Source of the DNA: an uncultured Algimonas sp. | Lineage (GTDB): Bacteria > Pseudomonadota > Alphaproteobacteria > Caulobacterales > Maricaulaceae | Length of the DNA: 64,000 nucleotides | Reading direction: 5' to 3' | NCBI GenBank assembly: GCA_937923575.1 | Contig: CALDUL010000024.1 | Location: 23,711-87,710 of the forward strand | In this document: positions 45,598 to 54,603 of the stretch, piece after piece | Position numbering within the stretch: the first letter of the stretch is position 1 | Layout of the letters: every line of letters starts with the position of its first letter | Translations under genes and position numbers: made by a program | The notes under the pieces: model-generated | Databases searched by the model: none | What the model was told of the DNA's origin: nothing | What the model saw: the letters and a program-made list of their open reading frames with translations, nothing else

Positions 45598-46185
45598 CTA
45601 GCCGCAGGCGTCCGTCTGCCATGGGGTGTCGGCCGACACTGGGGCGCACTTGATGCGCGCACCCCAGCTCCGGACAACGGCCCCGTTGTGTGATCCATCG
45701 GTAACGATGACGATGTCGTATTCGTCCAGATTGCCGTTCAGTCCGGGCGAGAGCTGCGCGACCAGCAGACCCGTCCCGGAGATAGCCGCATTGCCGAGCC
45801 CGACGGACTTCATCCCGGGATAGAAGCCCTGAACCTTGCGGCGGGCGTCGGCCAAAGTGTCATCCGTCGTCAGCCCGAGGCCTTCGATCAAGGCCTCGCT
45901 ATAGTCCGACATGCGCTTGGGTTGCGGCGGCAGCATCTTGCAGATGGTTTGCTCGCAGGCCTGGAGCTGGCGCTCGAAATGCAGATCCGCGGGCTGTTGC
46001 GGTTCCATGTCGATGGGTAGAGTTTTGATGGGCTGTGCGCCAGGAGCGGCGGCGTTTGGCGACCTTGCATCCGCGGGCTGTGCGGCAGGCTCTGCGTCGC
46101 GTGACGACGTCTCCGAACATGCCGCAAGGCAGAGACCAAACCCCACGGCGAGGAATAGTCGGGCGGTGCGACGTGTCAGGGGCAT
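45598..46185 (-). CDS. Small lipoprotein of unknown function
   Basis: 195 residues with lipobox LCLAACSET, then a Pro/Ala-rich linker (about 25-60) and a folded part of about 130 residues. Cys residues in QACEQTICKMLP and near the end (IKCAPV and TDACG) could form disulfides. No family recognised. A CCATGATCATGG palindrome lies about 65 bases upstream, in the region shared with the divergent sensor kinase. Confidence 0.72.
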   Translation of the reverse strand: MPLTRRTARLFLAVGFGLCLAACSETSSRDAEPAAQPADARSPNAAAPGAQPIKTLPIDMEPQQPADLHFERQLQACEQTICKMLPPQPKRMSDYSEALIEGLGLTTDDTLADARRKVQGFYPGMKSVGLGNAAISGTGLLVAQLSPGLNGNLDEYDIVIVTDGSHNGAVVRSWGARIKCAPVSADTPWQTDACG

Positions 46186-46250
46186 GGCGGTTCGTTCTCG
46201 GCTCAGCGGTGTCTATAAGGCTGGTTCAAGCAAAGCGGCGGTCATGCCGA

Positions 46251-46268
46251 CATTCCATGATCATGGGG
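46251..46268. repeat. CATTCCATGATCATGGGG copy in the divergent lipoprotein/kinase promoter
   Basis: A single arm of the repeat also seen at 45527-45567 and 50719-50778. It differs from the arm at 50719 at only one position in 18. It lies between the divergent gene starts at 46185 and 46343. Confidence 0.6.
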
Positions 46269-46342
46269 TTGGACGCCGCGCCGAACGCTCCGGCGCGACG
46301 GAAACCATTGCTGCAACGAGACAGCTCCCGCATATCCCGTCC

Positions 46343-48076
46343 ATGGGCGCAACAGCACAATCAGAACGAGGCACGGCCCCGCGCACCGCACTCACCCATG
46401 CGGGCCTCGCCGCCGTGGTTGCCTCTCTCCTGCTGCTCGGTCTGCTCGCCCTGTCGCCGCGCTTTACGGAGCTGAGCGATTACCGGGTGCAGCCAGAGAC
46501 CGTGCAGGTGCTACCCCATGACGGCATTCGCCCCACCCGACGAAAACGTGCCGGGGAGCGTGAGTACAATCTGGTGAGCGCAAGACAGATGCCGCGCGAT
46601 CAGGGCCGCCAATATCTGCTGCTCAGCACATTGGAACGCGCGCCGAGCGAGCCGGAGATCGTCTTCGTGCCAATGGTCGGCGGCTCCGCGACTCTTTATA
46701 TGAACGGCGTGCGCCTCGCGGAAGACCAAGGTGCCGGACCGCATATCGCCGGACTGTCCAACCGATACATCAGCGCGGCCATTCCGCTGGAGAGCTACCA
46801 ACCCGGCATCAATCGGCTGACGATCCGGCTGGACCCGGATCGCAGCGCGGCGGGCCTGCCCGCGATCTACCGGCTGGACGATCCGTCCTACGCCGAGCGC
46901 ATGCCCGCTCTCACCACCTTGCGCGCAAGTCGGACCACCCGGGCGGAGTGGGCCGTGATTGCGGGGGGAACCCTGCTTTTAATTGTCGCCGTCGTCGGCC
47001 TGTTCCTGAAAAGCCGGACGCGCATTTACATTGCGCTGGGCAGCATTGGGGCGTGCCTGCTGCTGCAGCGGGTCCTGGCCGCGACTGCGCTGGAGCGCTC
47101 GCCCGCCTTCGAGCTGGGAGCGGCGGGCGTTCTCTATCTGTGTTTGGCGGGCGCACTGCTTGTCCTGCGCGGGCGCGGCGAATTGCAGCAACGACCGATC
47201 CTGTCGGGTCTCTGGGCGGCCGCGTTGCTGTCGGTCTTCGCCTCCATGCTGCTGCTACTGCCCGTCGCCAAACCGCCGCTGTGGAACGCCTTTGCGATGA
47301 TCAGCCTGCTCGGCGTTCTGCCCGGCGCGCTGGCGATCGGCTTTGCCGCGCTCGGCCACGACCGCACCCAATACGCGCGCATCCAGCAGGAGCTCGCCCG
47401 CACCATCACCGACCAACAGGATATCATCGCCGCCCAGCAGCGCGCCATCGAGGAAGGTCTGATGGCCAAGGGGCGGCTGGAGGAGCGGCAGCGCCTGACG
47501 CGCGACATTCACGACGGCATTGGCGGGCATCTGCTGTCCATGCTGGTCCGAGTGCGCGGCGGCGACATGAGCGAGCTGGAGATCGAGAGCGACCTGGAGT
47601 TCGGGCTGAACGATCTGCGGCTGATCGTCGATTCGATGGATCATTCCGATCAGACACTGAAGGCCGCGCTGGTGACGTTCCGCGCCCGCGCCGCAGCACA
47701 GCTGCGCGCAGCCGGCATCACCCTCGTCTGGAACCAATCGGACGCTTTGCCGGACACGCTGTTCGGTCCGGCCGCCATTCTCGACATCTACCGACTGCTG
47801 CAGGAAGCGCTGACCAATGCGATTCGCCACGCCCAATGCAAACGGGTCGAGATCACAATCACGCGGCAGGACGATGCGTTGCTCTTCGAGGTCGCCGATG
47901 ACGGTGTCGGCCTGCCGGACGGCGACGCGCCCAGGGCCGGTCAGGGGCTTCGCAGCATGACCTACCGCGCGCGCAAATTGGGCGGGACGCTCGACATATC
48001 GGGAGCTCCCGGCGCGGGCACGACTGTGTGCGTGACCCTACCGCTCACGCCGGACGACGGGCCGGGCTCTAGCTGA
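46343..48076 (+). CDS. NarL-type membrane sensor histidine kinase
   Basis: About 577 residues from the ATG at 46343; the frame is open further upstream, over another gene. The N-terminal membrane helix (about 17-38) is followed by a periplasmic region (about 40-195) containing ATLYMNGVRLAEDQ, reminiscent of galactose-binding beta-sandwiches. Then come about six further helices (195-355), a coiled coil, a HisKA_3 domain with the phospho-His near 390 in RDIHDGIGGHLLSML, and a HATPase domain (LLQEALTNAIRHAQ, VADDGVGLPDG, GQGLRSMTYRAR). The likely partner regulator is encoded convergently at 48069-48773, overlapping the 3' end by eight bases. Confidence 0.88.
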   Translation: MGATAQSERGTAPRTALTHAGLAAVVASLLLLGLLALSPRFTELSDYRVQPETVQVLPHDGIRPTRRKRAGEREYNLVSARQMPRDQGRQYLLLSTLERAPSEPEIVFVPMVGGSATLYMNGVRLAEDQGAGPHIAGLSNRYISAAIPLESYQPGINRLTIRLDPDRSAAGLPAIYRLDDPSYAERMPALTTLRASRTTRAEWAVIAGGTLLLIVAVVGLFLKSRTRIYIALGSIGACLLLQRVLAATALERSPAFELGAAGVLYLCLAGALLVLRGRGELQQRPILSGLWAAALLSVFASMLLLLPVAKPPLWNAFAMISLLGVLPGALAIGFAALGHDRTQYARIQQELARTITDQQDIIAAQQRAIEEGLMAKGRLEERQRLTRDIHDGIGGHLLSMLVRVRGGDMSELEIESDLEFGLNDLRLIVDSMDHSDQTLKAALVTFRARAAAQLRAAGITLVWNQSDALPDTLFGPAAILDIYRLLQEALTNAIRHAQCKRVEITITRQDDALLFEVADDGVGLPDGDAPRAGQGLRSMTYRARKLGGTLDISGAPGAGTTVCVTLPLTPDDGPGSS

Positions 48077-48773
48077 CCGAAATCCAGCCCTGCTGCAGGG
48101 CTTCGAAGATGGCCTCATTGCGCGAGTGGACGCTGAGCTTGCGGTAGATCGACTTGGTATATTCGCGCACCGTATTGATACGAATGCCCAGCACATCCGC
48201 CGTTTCCTGATAGGACAGCCCGCGCGAGAACATGGTCAGCACGTCGCGTTCGCGTTCGGTGATCAATGGCTTTTCGTCCCCGGATAAAGAGCCGGGTTTG
48301 GTCACGGATTGTGACGTCGCGGGCGTCGGCGCGCTGTCGAGCAGGCTGAGCAGATGGGTCGCGGCCTGCGGGCTGATCGGGTTGGCCCCGCGCATCACGG
48401 AGAGCACGGCCTGTTCAATTTCGGCGGCGCTCGAGTCCTTGAGCAGATAGCCCTGCGCGCCCGCCTGCAGCGCGGCCAGCACGCTGACCTTGTCGCCCAA
48501 CACGGTCAGGATCAGCGCATGGGTGTTCGGTGTGTCCTGCAGTTCGGAGACGAATTCGACCCCATTGCCATCCGGCAGCTGCAAATCGACCAAGCAGATG
48601 TCGCAGGGCGACCCGGCGGATTTCAACTCCGCAAATGTCTGCCGCGCCTCCGCCAATGTCTCCGCCTCAAAGCAGAGCGTCAGGCGCTCCGATCGCTCGA
48701 CGATCCGTGTGAAATGGGCGCGCATGCGGAAATTGTCTTCCAATATGCCGACGCTGTAGAAAGGTCCGCTCAT
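48069..48773 (-). CDS. NarL/LuxR-family response regulator
   Basis: 234 residues. The receiver domain (about 7-125) has the acidic residues in ILEDN, phospho-acceptor Asp63 in CLVDLQLPDGNG, and a Lys in LLKDSSAAEI. The C-terminal LuxR-type helix-turn-helix (about 168-228) has ITERERDVLTMFSRGLSYQE and INTVREYTKSIYRKL. It ends a three-gene minus-strand operon after two secreted-protein genes; its ATG overlaps the preceding stop by four bases. It is the likely binder of the CCATGATSATGG palindromes nearby, which is inference. Confidence 0.92.
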   Translation of the reverse strand: MSGPFYSVGILEDNFRMRAHFTRIVERSERLTLCFEAETLAEARQTFAELKSAGSPCDICLVDLQLPDGNGVEFVSELQDTPNTHALILTVLGDKVSVLAALQAGAQGYLLKDSSAAEIEQAVLSVMRGANPISPQAATHLLSLLDSAPTPATSQSVTKPGSLSGDEKPLITERERDVLTMFSRGLSYQETADVLGIRINTVREYTKSIYRKLSVHSRNEAIFEALQQGWISVS

Positions 48774-50062
48774 CGCTCAGCCCTGTCCTGAAGCTTAAGC
48801 TGAGCTTGAGCGTCTGCCTTGGCCAACACCGGGGAATCATCGTCGCCCGGCATGGGATTACGGCTCCAGCAGGTGCCGTGGGGCTGGTCGCGAATGTCGA
48901 CCCAGAAACGCCCGTCGGGCAATCGCGAGGACGGATAGGTTGCCACATTGTGCTCGCCACCGTCGTGATAGTCGAGCACGCGCCACTCTTCCCCGAAAGT
49001 GGAGCGGCAATGCGCGCTGGCGTCATCCAGTGTGGCAAAGCTGTTGCCGGCGACCGGCTCCGTAAACTCCAGATCGCCGCCACCCCAGTTCTCGACAATA
49101 TTTAGGGCGATCCCGGCATGGTCGAAGTCGTCATCGGTAAGCGTCGGCGCGGGACGTTGCCTGTCGCGATAGCAAGCCAATGAGAGAGCCTCGCCGCAGG
49201 GCGTATCGCCGTAAAAAGCATTGCATTTACGCTCCGTGACATTTGGGTGGCAGGCGACGACTTGATAATCGTCGGTCTCGGCTTCTACAAAATCTGACAC
49301 GGTAAAGGACATGCCGTGAGGCTCGTCTGGACCGGTGCAGAGCGCCAGACCGGCGAAGTCGACCGCTGTGTCGTCACTGACGAGGAGGTCCAGACGTGGA
49401 GGGACGTCCTGTGCGGCGAGATAGGGCAGAAGATGAGTGTGCGACCGTTGAATTTGATGATCGCGACTGAGGTCTTGCTCGCGAAACTTTAGGTCCTCCA
49501 GCTGGACCGTGAACAAACCGTCGCCGTGATCGGTCCAGCCGTCCTGCTCGGGCAAGTCATTGAGCATACTAGCGAAGACATAAGGTGAAAACTGCTGAAC
49601 GATTCCTCCCCTCGAAGATAGATCGCCAAGGTAGAAGACGTTCCCACCATAGTTCTCTCGGGCCTTCACCCGTATCGCAAAGCGTCCCCTGACAATGTTG
49701 CTGGGCAGATCGAACCAGTCGGACAGATGCCGGTCTTGGCCGTCTTCGTCATATTGACGCTGATAGGGGCTGTTGGACGACACGCCCGCAAGATGCGCCA
49801 GATGATCCGGACTGCGCGTCGGCTCCGTCTCGCCGTAAGTGAAATTGTCGTCCAGCCCCCGGATGAGCATGTGCTTCGTCTCACCAAAACGGCAGTGGAA
49901 GGCGGTTAGCTGCTCATAGCCGGTTCCGGCGATGGGCGCGGGCGGCGCCATGGTGATGAGGCCGGGCTTGGCCGCTAGCGCCCAGAGCAGGCCAAGGGCG
50001 ACCACCGCGCTCCCGATCAGGGCGCTTAGCAAGCTCAGACCTATAATACTCAACTTAGACAT
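48770..50062 (-). CDS. Membrane-anchored secreted protein of unknown function with Cys-rich C-terminal domain
   Basis: About 430 residues from the ATG at 50062, which follows GAAGGG; an ATG 21 bases upstream is less likely. One N-terminal helix (about 5-28) anchors or exports it. The C-terminal 150 residues contain KCNAFYGDTPCGEAL, then ACYRD, FGEEWRVLDYHDGGEHN and DQPHGTCWSRNP. The same pattern occurs in the upstream gene product (50133-50687). No known family recognised. The stop overlaps the response-regulator start by four bases, so the operon couples it to signal transduction. Confidence 0.75.
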   Translation of the reverse strand: MSKLSIIGLSLLSALIGSAVVALGLLWALAAKPGLITMAPPAPIAGTGYEQLTAFHCRFGETKHMLIRGLDDNFTYGETEPTRSPDHLAHLAGVSSNSPYQRQYDEDGQDRHLSDWFDLPSNIVRGRFAIRVKARENYGGNVFYLGDLSSRGGIVQQFSPYVFASMLNDLPEQDGWTDHGDGLFTVQLEDLKFREQDLSRDHQIQRSHTHLLPYLAAQDVPPRLDLLVSDDTAVDFAGLALCTGPDEPHGMSFTVSDFVEAETDDYQVVACHPNVTERKCNAFYGDTPCGEALSLACYRDRQRPAPTLTDDDFDHAGIALNIVENWGGGDLEFTEPVAGNSFATLDDASAHCRSTFGEEWRVLDYHDGGEHNVATYPSSRLPDGRFWVDIRDQPHGTCWSRNPMPGDDDSPVLAKADAQAQLKLQDRAER

Positions 50063-50132
50063 GCGCGCCCTTCGCCCTGTCATTATAGTTCGCTAAAATG
50101 AGCGGCAAGGTCGAAACGGGCTTGCGCCGCCA

Positions 50133-50687
50133 TTATCTCGTCCAGCAGGTCGCGTCCGGGCGACCCTTGATATGCACCCAGACGGATTGCTGCGCTGTGG
50201 GCGGGCTTCCAAAGCCGACAAGCCCCTGCCCGCCGCCGTCCCGATAATGCGCCACGCGCCATCCTTCACCAAAGGTCTGCACGCAGAGCCGGTCCGCATC
50301 GGCGAGGCTGGGGAGCGCTGTCCCGCGTATGGGGTGAGACAGCGACAGCACGGCCCCGGTCCAATGCGTGTCATCTGACACCGTCGCCGGGACAGCTGCG
50401 TCGATGTCGAGCAGGCAGAGCAGCGGCAGCGGCGTGCTGCACGGCGTGTCGCCGCGGTAGGGATTGCAGACCGCACCGATCTCTGTGCTGCAAGACGCCT
50501 CGAACATCGTGCTGCTGCTGTGGGCGCGGGGGCGGGTGCGGGCGATGTCGGCCCCGCAATTATCCTGGGTCTGCAGGGTCACTCCGAACCGGACCGCGTC
50601 CTGCGCATGTGCCTGCCCCGCGAACACGCACAGCGCCATGATCACCACGGTGCAAACAAGGATCGTAAGGGTAGAGAACCGGGTCAT
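50133..50687 (-). CDS. Secreted Cys-rich protein paralogous to the downstream gene's C-domain
   Basis: About 184 residues from the ATG at 50687; the frame continues to an ATG at 50723 that lies inside an inverted repeat. The signal peptide ends near GQAHAQDA. Conserved blocks shared with the product of 48770-50062 are CNPYRGDTPCSTPLPLLCLLD, here given as GDTPCSTPLPLLC, plus FGEGWRVAHYRDGG and PDATCWTR. Six or more Cys suggest an exported disulfide-bonded fold. Function unknown. First gene of the operon ending in the response regulator. Confidence 0.75.
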   Translation of the reverse strand: MTRFSTLTILVCTVVIMALCVFAGQAHAQDAVRFGVTLQTQDNCGADIARTRPRAHSSSTMFEASCSTEIGAVCNPYRGDTPCSTPLPLLCLLDIDAAVPATVSDDTHWTGAVLSLSHPIRGTALPSLADADRLCVQTFGEGWRVAHYRDGGGQGLVGFGSPPTAQQSVWVHIKGRPDATCWTR

Positions 50688-50718
50688 GCGAGGTCGATCA
50701 CAGATCGAACCGCGCCGC

Positions 50719-50778
50719 GCCATTCCATGATGATGGGGAGAGCGGGCGGGCGGCGCATCCCCATCATCATGGAATGGC
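50719..50778. repeat. 21-base perfect inverted repeat with CCATGATGATGG cores
   Basis: Arms at 50719-50739 and 50758-50778 are exact complements around an 18-base spacer. The core is CATTCCATGATGATGGGG. It lies between divergent starts at 50687 and 50848, about 30-130 bases from each, matching the placement of the related repeats at 45527 and 46251. Confidence 0.7.
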
Positions 50779-50847
50779 GGCGTAAAGATTGGCGCGCTTT
50801 AACCGTTGGGCGGGACTGTCCCCGCTGCATCGCAACGGAGCGCAATC

Positions 50848-51315
50848 ATGAAAACTCTCATCTCCAGCCTCGCCCTGGGCACGCTGATCCTCGCCGGCAC
50901 CGCGAGCACGGTTGAAGCGCGAGATATCGAAGACTGGCTGCGCAACACCTTCAGCACACGCGATTATGTCGGTGACTGGCTAAAGGACGTCTTCGGCCCG
51001 GTTCATAATTCCGGTGGCAGCACGCCGTCGCCCGACATCAACCTGCCCGAATACCGCGAGGCCGTTCTGGTCATGGAACGCTGGGACCGCGGAGAGCTGA
51101 AACGGCTGAAGTCGATTAGCTCGCCCATGCGCCAGATCTGTTCCGACGAAACGCTGCTCTCCGTCATTGTGGAGACGCGCAGCCAGGAAATGACGCAGCG
51201 CATCTGCTTCAAGACGACGACGGTCTATGGCGCCAAGCTCGAGCCCGTTCGCCGCGTGAGAGCCAATCGTGCCGTTGCGAAATCGCCGAAGCTCGGCGCG
51301 ATCAGGGGCGAATAG
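50848..51315 (+). CDS. Small secreted protein of unknown function
   Basis: 155 residues from the ATG at 50848, with CGGAG seven bases upstream; the extension to 50806 spoils the signal peptide. The signal peptide MKTLISSLALGTLILAGTAS ends near VEARD. The mature protein has an aromatic N-terminal part (DWLRNTFSTRDYVGDWLKDV), a Ser/Pro linker, and a basic C-terminus with two Cys (QICSDE, RICFKT). No family recognised. It is divergent from the Cys-rich operon across the inverted repeat and followed by a strong terminator. Confidence 0.72.
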   Translation: MKTLISSLALGTLILAGTASTVEARDIEDWLRNTFSTRDYVGDWLKDVFGPVHNSGGSTPSPDINLPEYREAVLVMERWDRGELKRLKSISSPMRQICSDETLLSVIVETRSQEMTQRICFKTTTVYGAKLEPVRRVRANRAVAKSPKLGAIRGE

Positions 51316-51324
51316 ATTGAGCGA

Positions 51325-51360
51325 GCGGGACCGGAGCAATCGTTGTGGCTCCGGTCCCGC
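51325..51360 (+). terminator. Strong hairpin after the small secreted protein gene
   Basis: Perfect 13-base stem GCGGGACCGGAGC / GCTCCGGTCCCGC with a ten-base loop, beginning nine bases after the stop codon. No clear T-tract follows, but position and stability support termination. Confidence 0.65.
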
Positions 51361-51380
51361 GCCTCAAACTGTGAATAGGA

Positions 51381-52030
51381 TCACACGCTTCGCGCAACCG
51401 CTTCGCCCGTGCCGCGTCCGAACACTTTGTGCGCGTCCCAGACGGGACGGCGACCCAACATTGCGCTGAGCGCCAGCGCCACGCCGGAGATCAGCGTGTT
51501 CGCCATGACGTGAATGTAGTGCAGGCCGATATTGGCATCGCCGAAGGGGATGGTCGCCCAGCCATAGAAGACCACATCGAACAACACCGCGATTATCATC
51601 GCGCCCGCGCGGACATTGCGGCACAGCAGTCCGACGATGAAGGTCGACGGGATCGGCATGGACTACAGGCCGTAGAGCGGTTGCAGCAGATCGATGACGC
51701 TCTGTTCGGGATTGTTGAAGATCGGGATCATCGCAAAACCCAACGCCACCATCACAACAGACACCCAGAGCGACAGGCGGCGAAGGCTCCGGACAGGAAG
51801 GTCGGCAGAATGTCGCCGACCAGACGGCCTTAGGTCGCGTCGCCAATGTTGCCATATAGCTTGGATGCAACGATGCCCGGCAGCACGATGGCGGGTGGGA
51901 TGATCAGCCGTTCAGACGAATTGATGCCCGCCGGCACGCGCTCGGCCACGAAGTCACGCGCCCATGTGCCGTGGACGTGCTGGATCTCGTGTTCATCCGC
52001 CGGCGGCTCGCTCAGCCGGGCGGCGGATTT
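51381..52030 (-). pseudogene. Decayed sodium/solute symporter (SSS family)
   Basis: Minus-strand fragments read like the C-terminal half of an SglT-like sodium symporter. In order they are LIIPPAIVLPGIVASKLYGN, a TAA stop, GRLVGDILPTFLSGAFAA, an apparent internal deletion with frame change, LSLWVSVVMVALGFAMIPIF, then VIDLLQPLYGL, a TAG stop, and MPIPSTFIVGLLCRNVRAGA to the end. Both stops replace a position where Tyr is expected. The N-terminal half is missing. The upstream boundary near 52030 is approximate. Confidence 0.75.
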
Positions 52031-52143
52031 AGCGGTTCGCTAACTCTGTTCGCGAAGGCGATCGTAGGGCTTTTCTGCCTTAATAATCTCGGGAAATTCA
52101 TAACCGGTTGTGGGGCCGGATCACTTGGGAACGGAACCAATAG

Positions 52144-53445
52144 TTGGGATGGGCTGAACAAAGCGCCAGGCCGGACTCCATCAGCCAGTACTATCTGGTC
52201 TATCTGGGGGAAGCGGCCGAGACCGTCGAGAGTGCGATCGCACGTCTCGAGCGCTGTGAACTATCGCAGCGTGTCAGCGATCCCGCATGGGCCACCGCCA
52301 CGGATACGGCGCACCGTATCAAAGGCAATGCCGCCATGTATAATCAGGCGGAGCTCGGTCTGGCGGCGGAGCGTGTCGAGCACGCCATGCGGTCCGAGAC
52401 ATCCGGCGCCGAGACGGCCGACCGGCTGAACGTGCTGCGCGGTTTCGCCCAGCACATCCGCATGACCTGCGCCGACATTCGCGCAGCCGACGCTACCAAA
52501 GTTGCGACCCCCGACACATCGGTTGCACGTGTCGCCAGCGCCCCCGCTGTGGTCGAACCCGTGCCCGCCCGCGCGGTCGCCCCTGCGACTGCCACTGCCA
52601 GATCAGATCTCACTATTCCCGCCAACACCCCCCGACGTGCGCCCGATCTCACTCTGAAACGCCGCCGCGTTGTCATCGCCTATTCCGATCCATGGGTCAG
52701 CGAACTGATGGCCAGCATGTTTGACCCGACGATCGAAGCTCATTCCGCCAGCGATGCGGACGAGCTGATGAAGCTGGTCGCGCAGGTCGTCCCCGATCTG
52801 GTGCTGATGGAAGACGGCTTCGGTCGCTTTGTCGGGGACGGCGATGCGACCGGCGCAGACGATGGAACGAGCAAAAGTGATAATCTGGGTCTGCTCCGCT
52901 CGCTCCTGAGCCATCCGGCCCTGCCGGATGTCTTCGTGGCCTTTCCGCCCAATTCGCCCGAGCGCATCGCGCAAGCCCTGTCGCTCGGCGTGGTCGGGTT
53001 CTCCGAAGACCCGCTGGACGTGCTTTCGCTCGCCGAGTTTGTGAATGAGCGTCTGAAAGATACCGCTCCCAGTGTGCTGGTCGTCGATGACGACCCTGTC
53101 GTTCGCGACCTGCTGCGGCGTATTCTGGGCAGTGCGGGCATGCAGGTTCACACCGCGTCCGACGGTCTGGAAGCGCTTGATAAGTTGTCCGAAATCACGC
53201 CCGATCTCGTCCTGCTGGACCGCTTCATGCCCCGGCTGGAAGGCGGCACAGTTTTGTATGAGATCCGAAACAAAGTTAACCTAAAGTCCACCCCTGTGCT
53301 GATATTGACCGCCATGGCCAACCAGGGTGAGGCCAAGAGCTGGTTTGATCGCGGCGCCGCCGATTTCATTCCGAAACCGTTCGATCCCGAAGAAGTTTTA
53401 ATGCGTGTGCGCCGTCACATCGGAGCCAACAGCAAGGTCGCGTAA
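52144..53445 (+). CDS. Hpt - degenerate REC - REC response regulator
   Basis: 433 residues, TTG start at 52144 (GGAACGGAA upstream); no ATG precedes the Hpt domain in frame. The Hpt domain (about 15-110) has the phospho-His near residue 57 in TAHRIKGNAAMYN. A Pro/Ala linker (120-170) follows. A receiver-like domain without the full acidic pocket (about 175-300) contains VVIAYSDPWVSELM. A complete receiver (about 308-430) has VLVVDDDPVVRDLL, Asp359 in LVLLDRFMPRLEGG and FIPKPFDPEEV. No DNA-binding domain, so it acts by phosphotransfer or protein contact. It begins the exopolysaccharide-like gene set. Confidence 0.82.
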   Translation: MGWAEQSARPDSISQYYLVYLGEAAETVESAIARLERCELSQRVSDPAWATATDTAHRIKGNAAMYNQAELGLAAERVEHAMRSETSGAETADRLNVLRGFAQHIRMTCADIRAADATKVATPDTSVARVASAPAVVEPVPARAVAPATATARSDLTIPANTPRRAPDLTLKRRRVVIAYSDPWVSELMASMFDPTIEAHSASDADELMKLVAQVVPDLVLMEDGFGRFVGDGDATGADDGTSKSDNLGLLRSLLSHPALPDVFVAFPPNSPERIAQALSLGVVGFSEDPLDVLSLAEFVNERLKDTAPSVLVVDDDPVVRDLLRRILGSAGMQVHTASDGLEALDKLSEITPDLVLLDRFMPRLEGGTVLYEIRNKVNLKSTPVLILTAMANQGEAKSWFDRGAADFIPKPFDPEEVLMRVRRHIGANSKVA

Positions 53446-53448
53446 GCC

Positions 53449-54603
53449 ATGTCTCCATCCCGGATCAGCCTCGCAGTTTTGATAACGGCGCTGGCATTCG
53501 GGACCCTCGCCCTGCCCTCCCCCGCGACTGCCGCGGACACCGCAAATGACGCGCATGTCCGGGCCATGGCGCTCGCAGAGACTAAGGATTTCGCTGGCGC
53601 ATTGCAGCTGCTGGCTTCTGAGGACGCCGCCCACCAAGCCGGATTCGATCACCGCTTCCTGCAGAGCCGCCTGCTCGCCTGGGACGGACAGCATGGTCAG
53701 GCCCAAGCCCAGCTCGACGCCCTGATTGCGGAGCATCCCGGCAATCCGGATCTCGCACTGATGCGCGGCAATGTCGCTTTCTATCAAGGGCGGCTGAACG
53801 AGGCCGAAGCCTATTTCAGCAGCATCCTAACCCGCTTTCCCGACTATTTCGACGCCCAGACCGCGCTCGACAATGTGCGGCGTGTGCAGACGGCGCGGCG
53901 CGACAATCGCCGCGGCGACGGCTGGCGTGTCGATGCGGGCGGCGGACTGTCGAGCCTCAGCGACGGGCTGGACGACTGGCGCAATCAGTACATTCGCGCC
54001 CAGCGCGCGCTTGGCGATGTGAACGCCTTTGGTTCCGTGCAGCGATTCTCGCGCTTCGGCATGACGGACACATCCATGGGCTTAGGCGCGAGCGACAATG
54101 TCCGCGGCGGGCTGGACTGGAGTGTGCAGGCGGAAGTGACACCGGATGCGGATTTCCGCCCCGAGTGGAGCGCGGGCGGCACGGTCGGCCACGCGGTCGA
54201 AACGGGCGGGACCGTGGCGCTCTACCCCAGCCTGTCCTACCGCTATGATCAATATGCCAACCAGACGATCCACAATCTCTCACCAGAGCTGACGGCGTCG
54301 CTGGAGAACGGCGTGGAGCTGACGGGCCGTCTGATCGGAACGCTGCCGAGCGAGGAAGACAATCAACTCGGCTGGCTGGTCAGCGGCAGCGTTCCGGTGA
54401 CGGACGCAATCTCCGCCCGGCTCGGCTATGCCAATGCGCCCGAAGCCATCAACGGCGTCACCACCACCACGACCAGCGTGTTCGGCGGAATTTCCTACTC
54501 TGTTACCGATGATGTGAATGTGCGGCTGGATGTCGGCCATGACGACCGCGAGAACAGCTACAGCCGAACCCACGCCAATGTCGCCGTCACCTATCAGCGC
54601 TAG
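53449..54603 (+). CDS. YaiO-family outer-membrane beta-barrel protein with TPR-like N-domain
   Basis: 384 residues; the signal peptide ends near ATAADT. TPR-like helices (about 30-145; QAQLDALIAEHPGNPDLAL, RLNEAEAYFSSILTRFPDYF) precede a beta-barrel (about 155-384) ending THANVAVTYQR. This TPR-plus-barrel layout matches YaiO of enterobacteria, encoded next to the glycosyltransferase YaiP, and parallels PgaA-type export pores. Probably the outer-membrane channel or docking protein for a polymer made by the GT2 at 55701-57173. It starts three bases after the regulator and overlaps the next gene. Confidence 0.8.
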   Translation: MSPSRISLAVLITALAFGTLALPSPATAADTANDAHVRAMALAETKDFAGALQLLASEDAAHQAGFDHRFLQSRLLAWDGQHGQAQAQLDALIAEHPGNPDLALMRGNVAFYQGRLNEAEAYFSSILTRFPDYFDAQTALDNVRRVQTARRDNRRGDGWRVDAGGGLSSLSDGLDDWRNQYIRAQRALGDVNAFGSVQRFSRFGMTDTSMGLGASDNVRGGLDWSVQAEVTPDADFRPEWSAGGTVGHAVETGGTVALYPSLSYRYDQYANQTIHNLSPELTASLENGVELTGRLIGTLPSEEDNQLGWLVSGSVPVTDAISARLGYANAPEAINGVTTTTTSVFGGISYSVTDDVNVRLDVGHDDRENSYSRTHANVAVTYQR

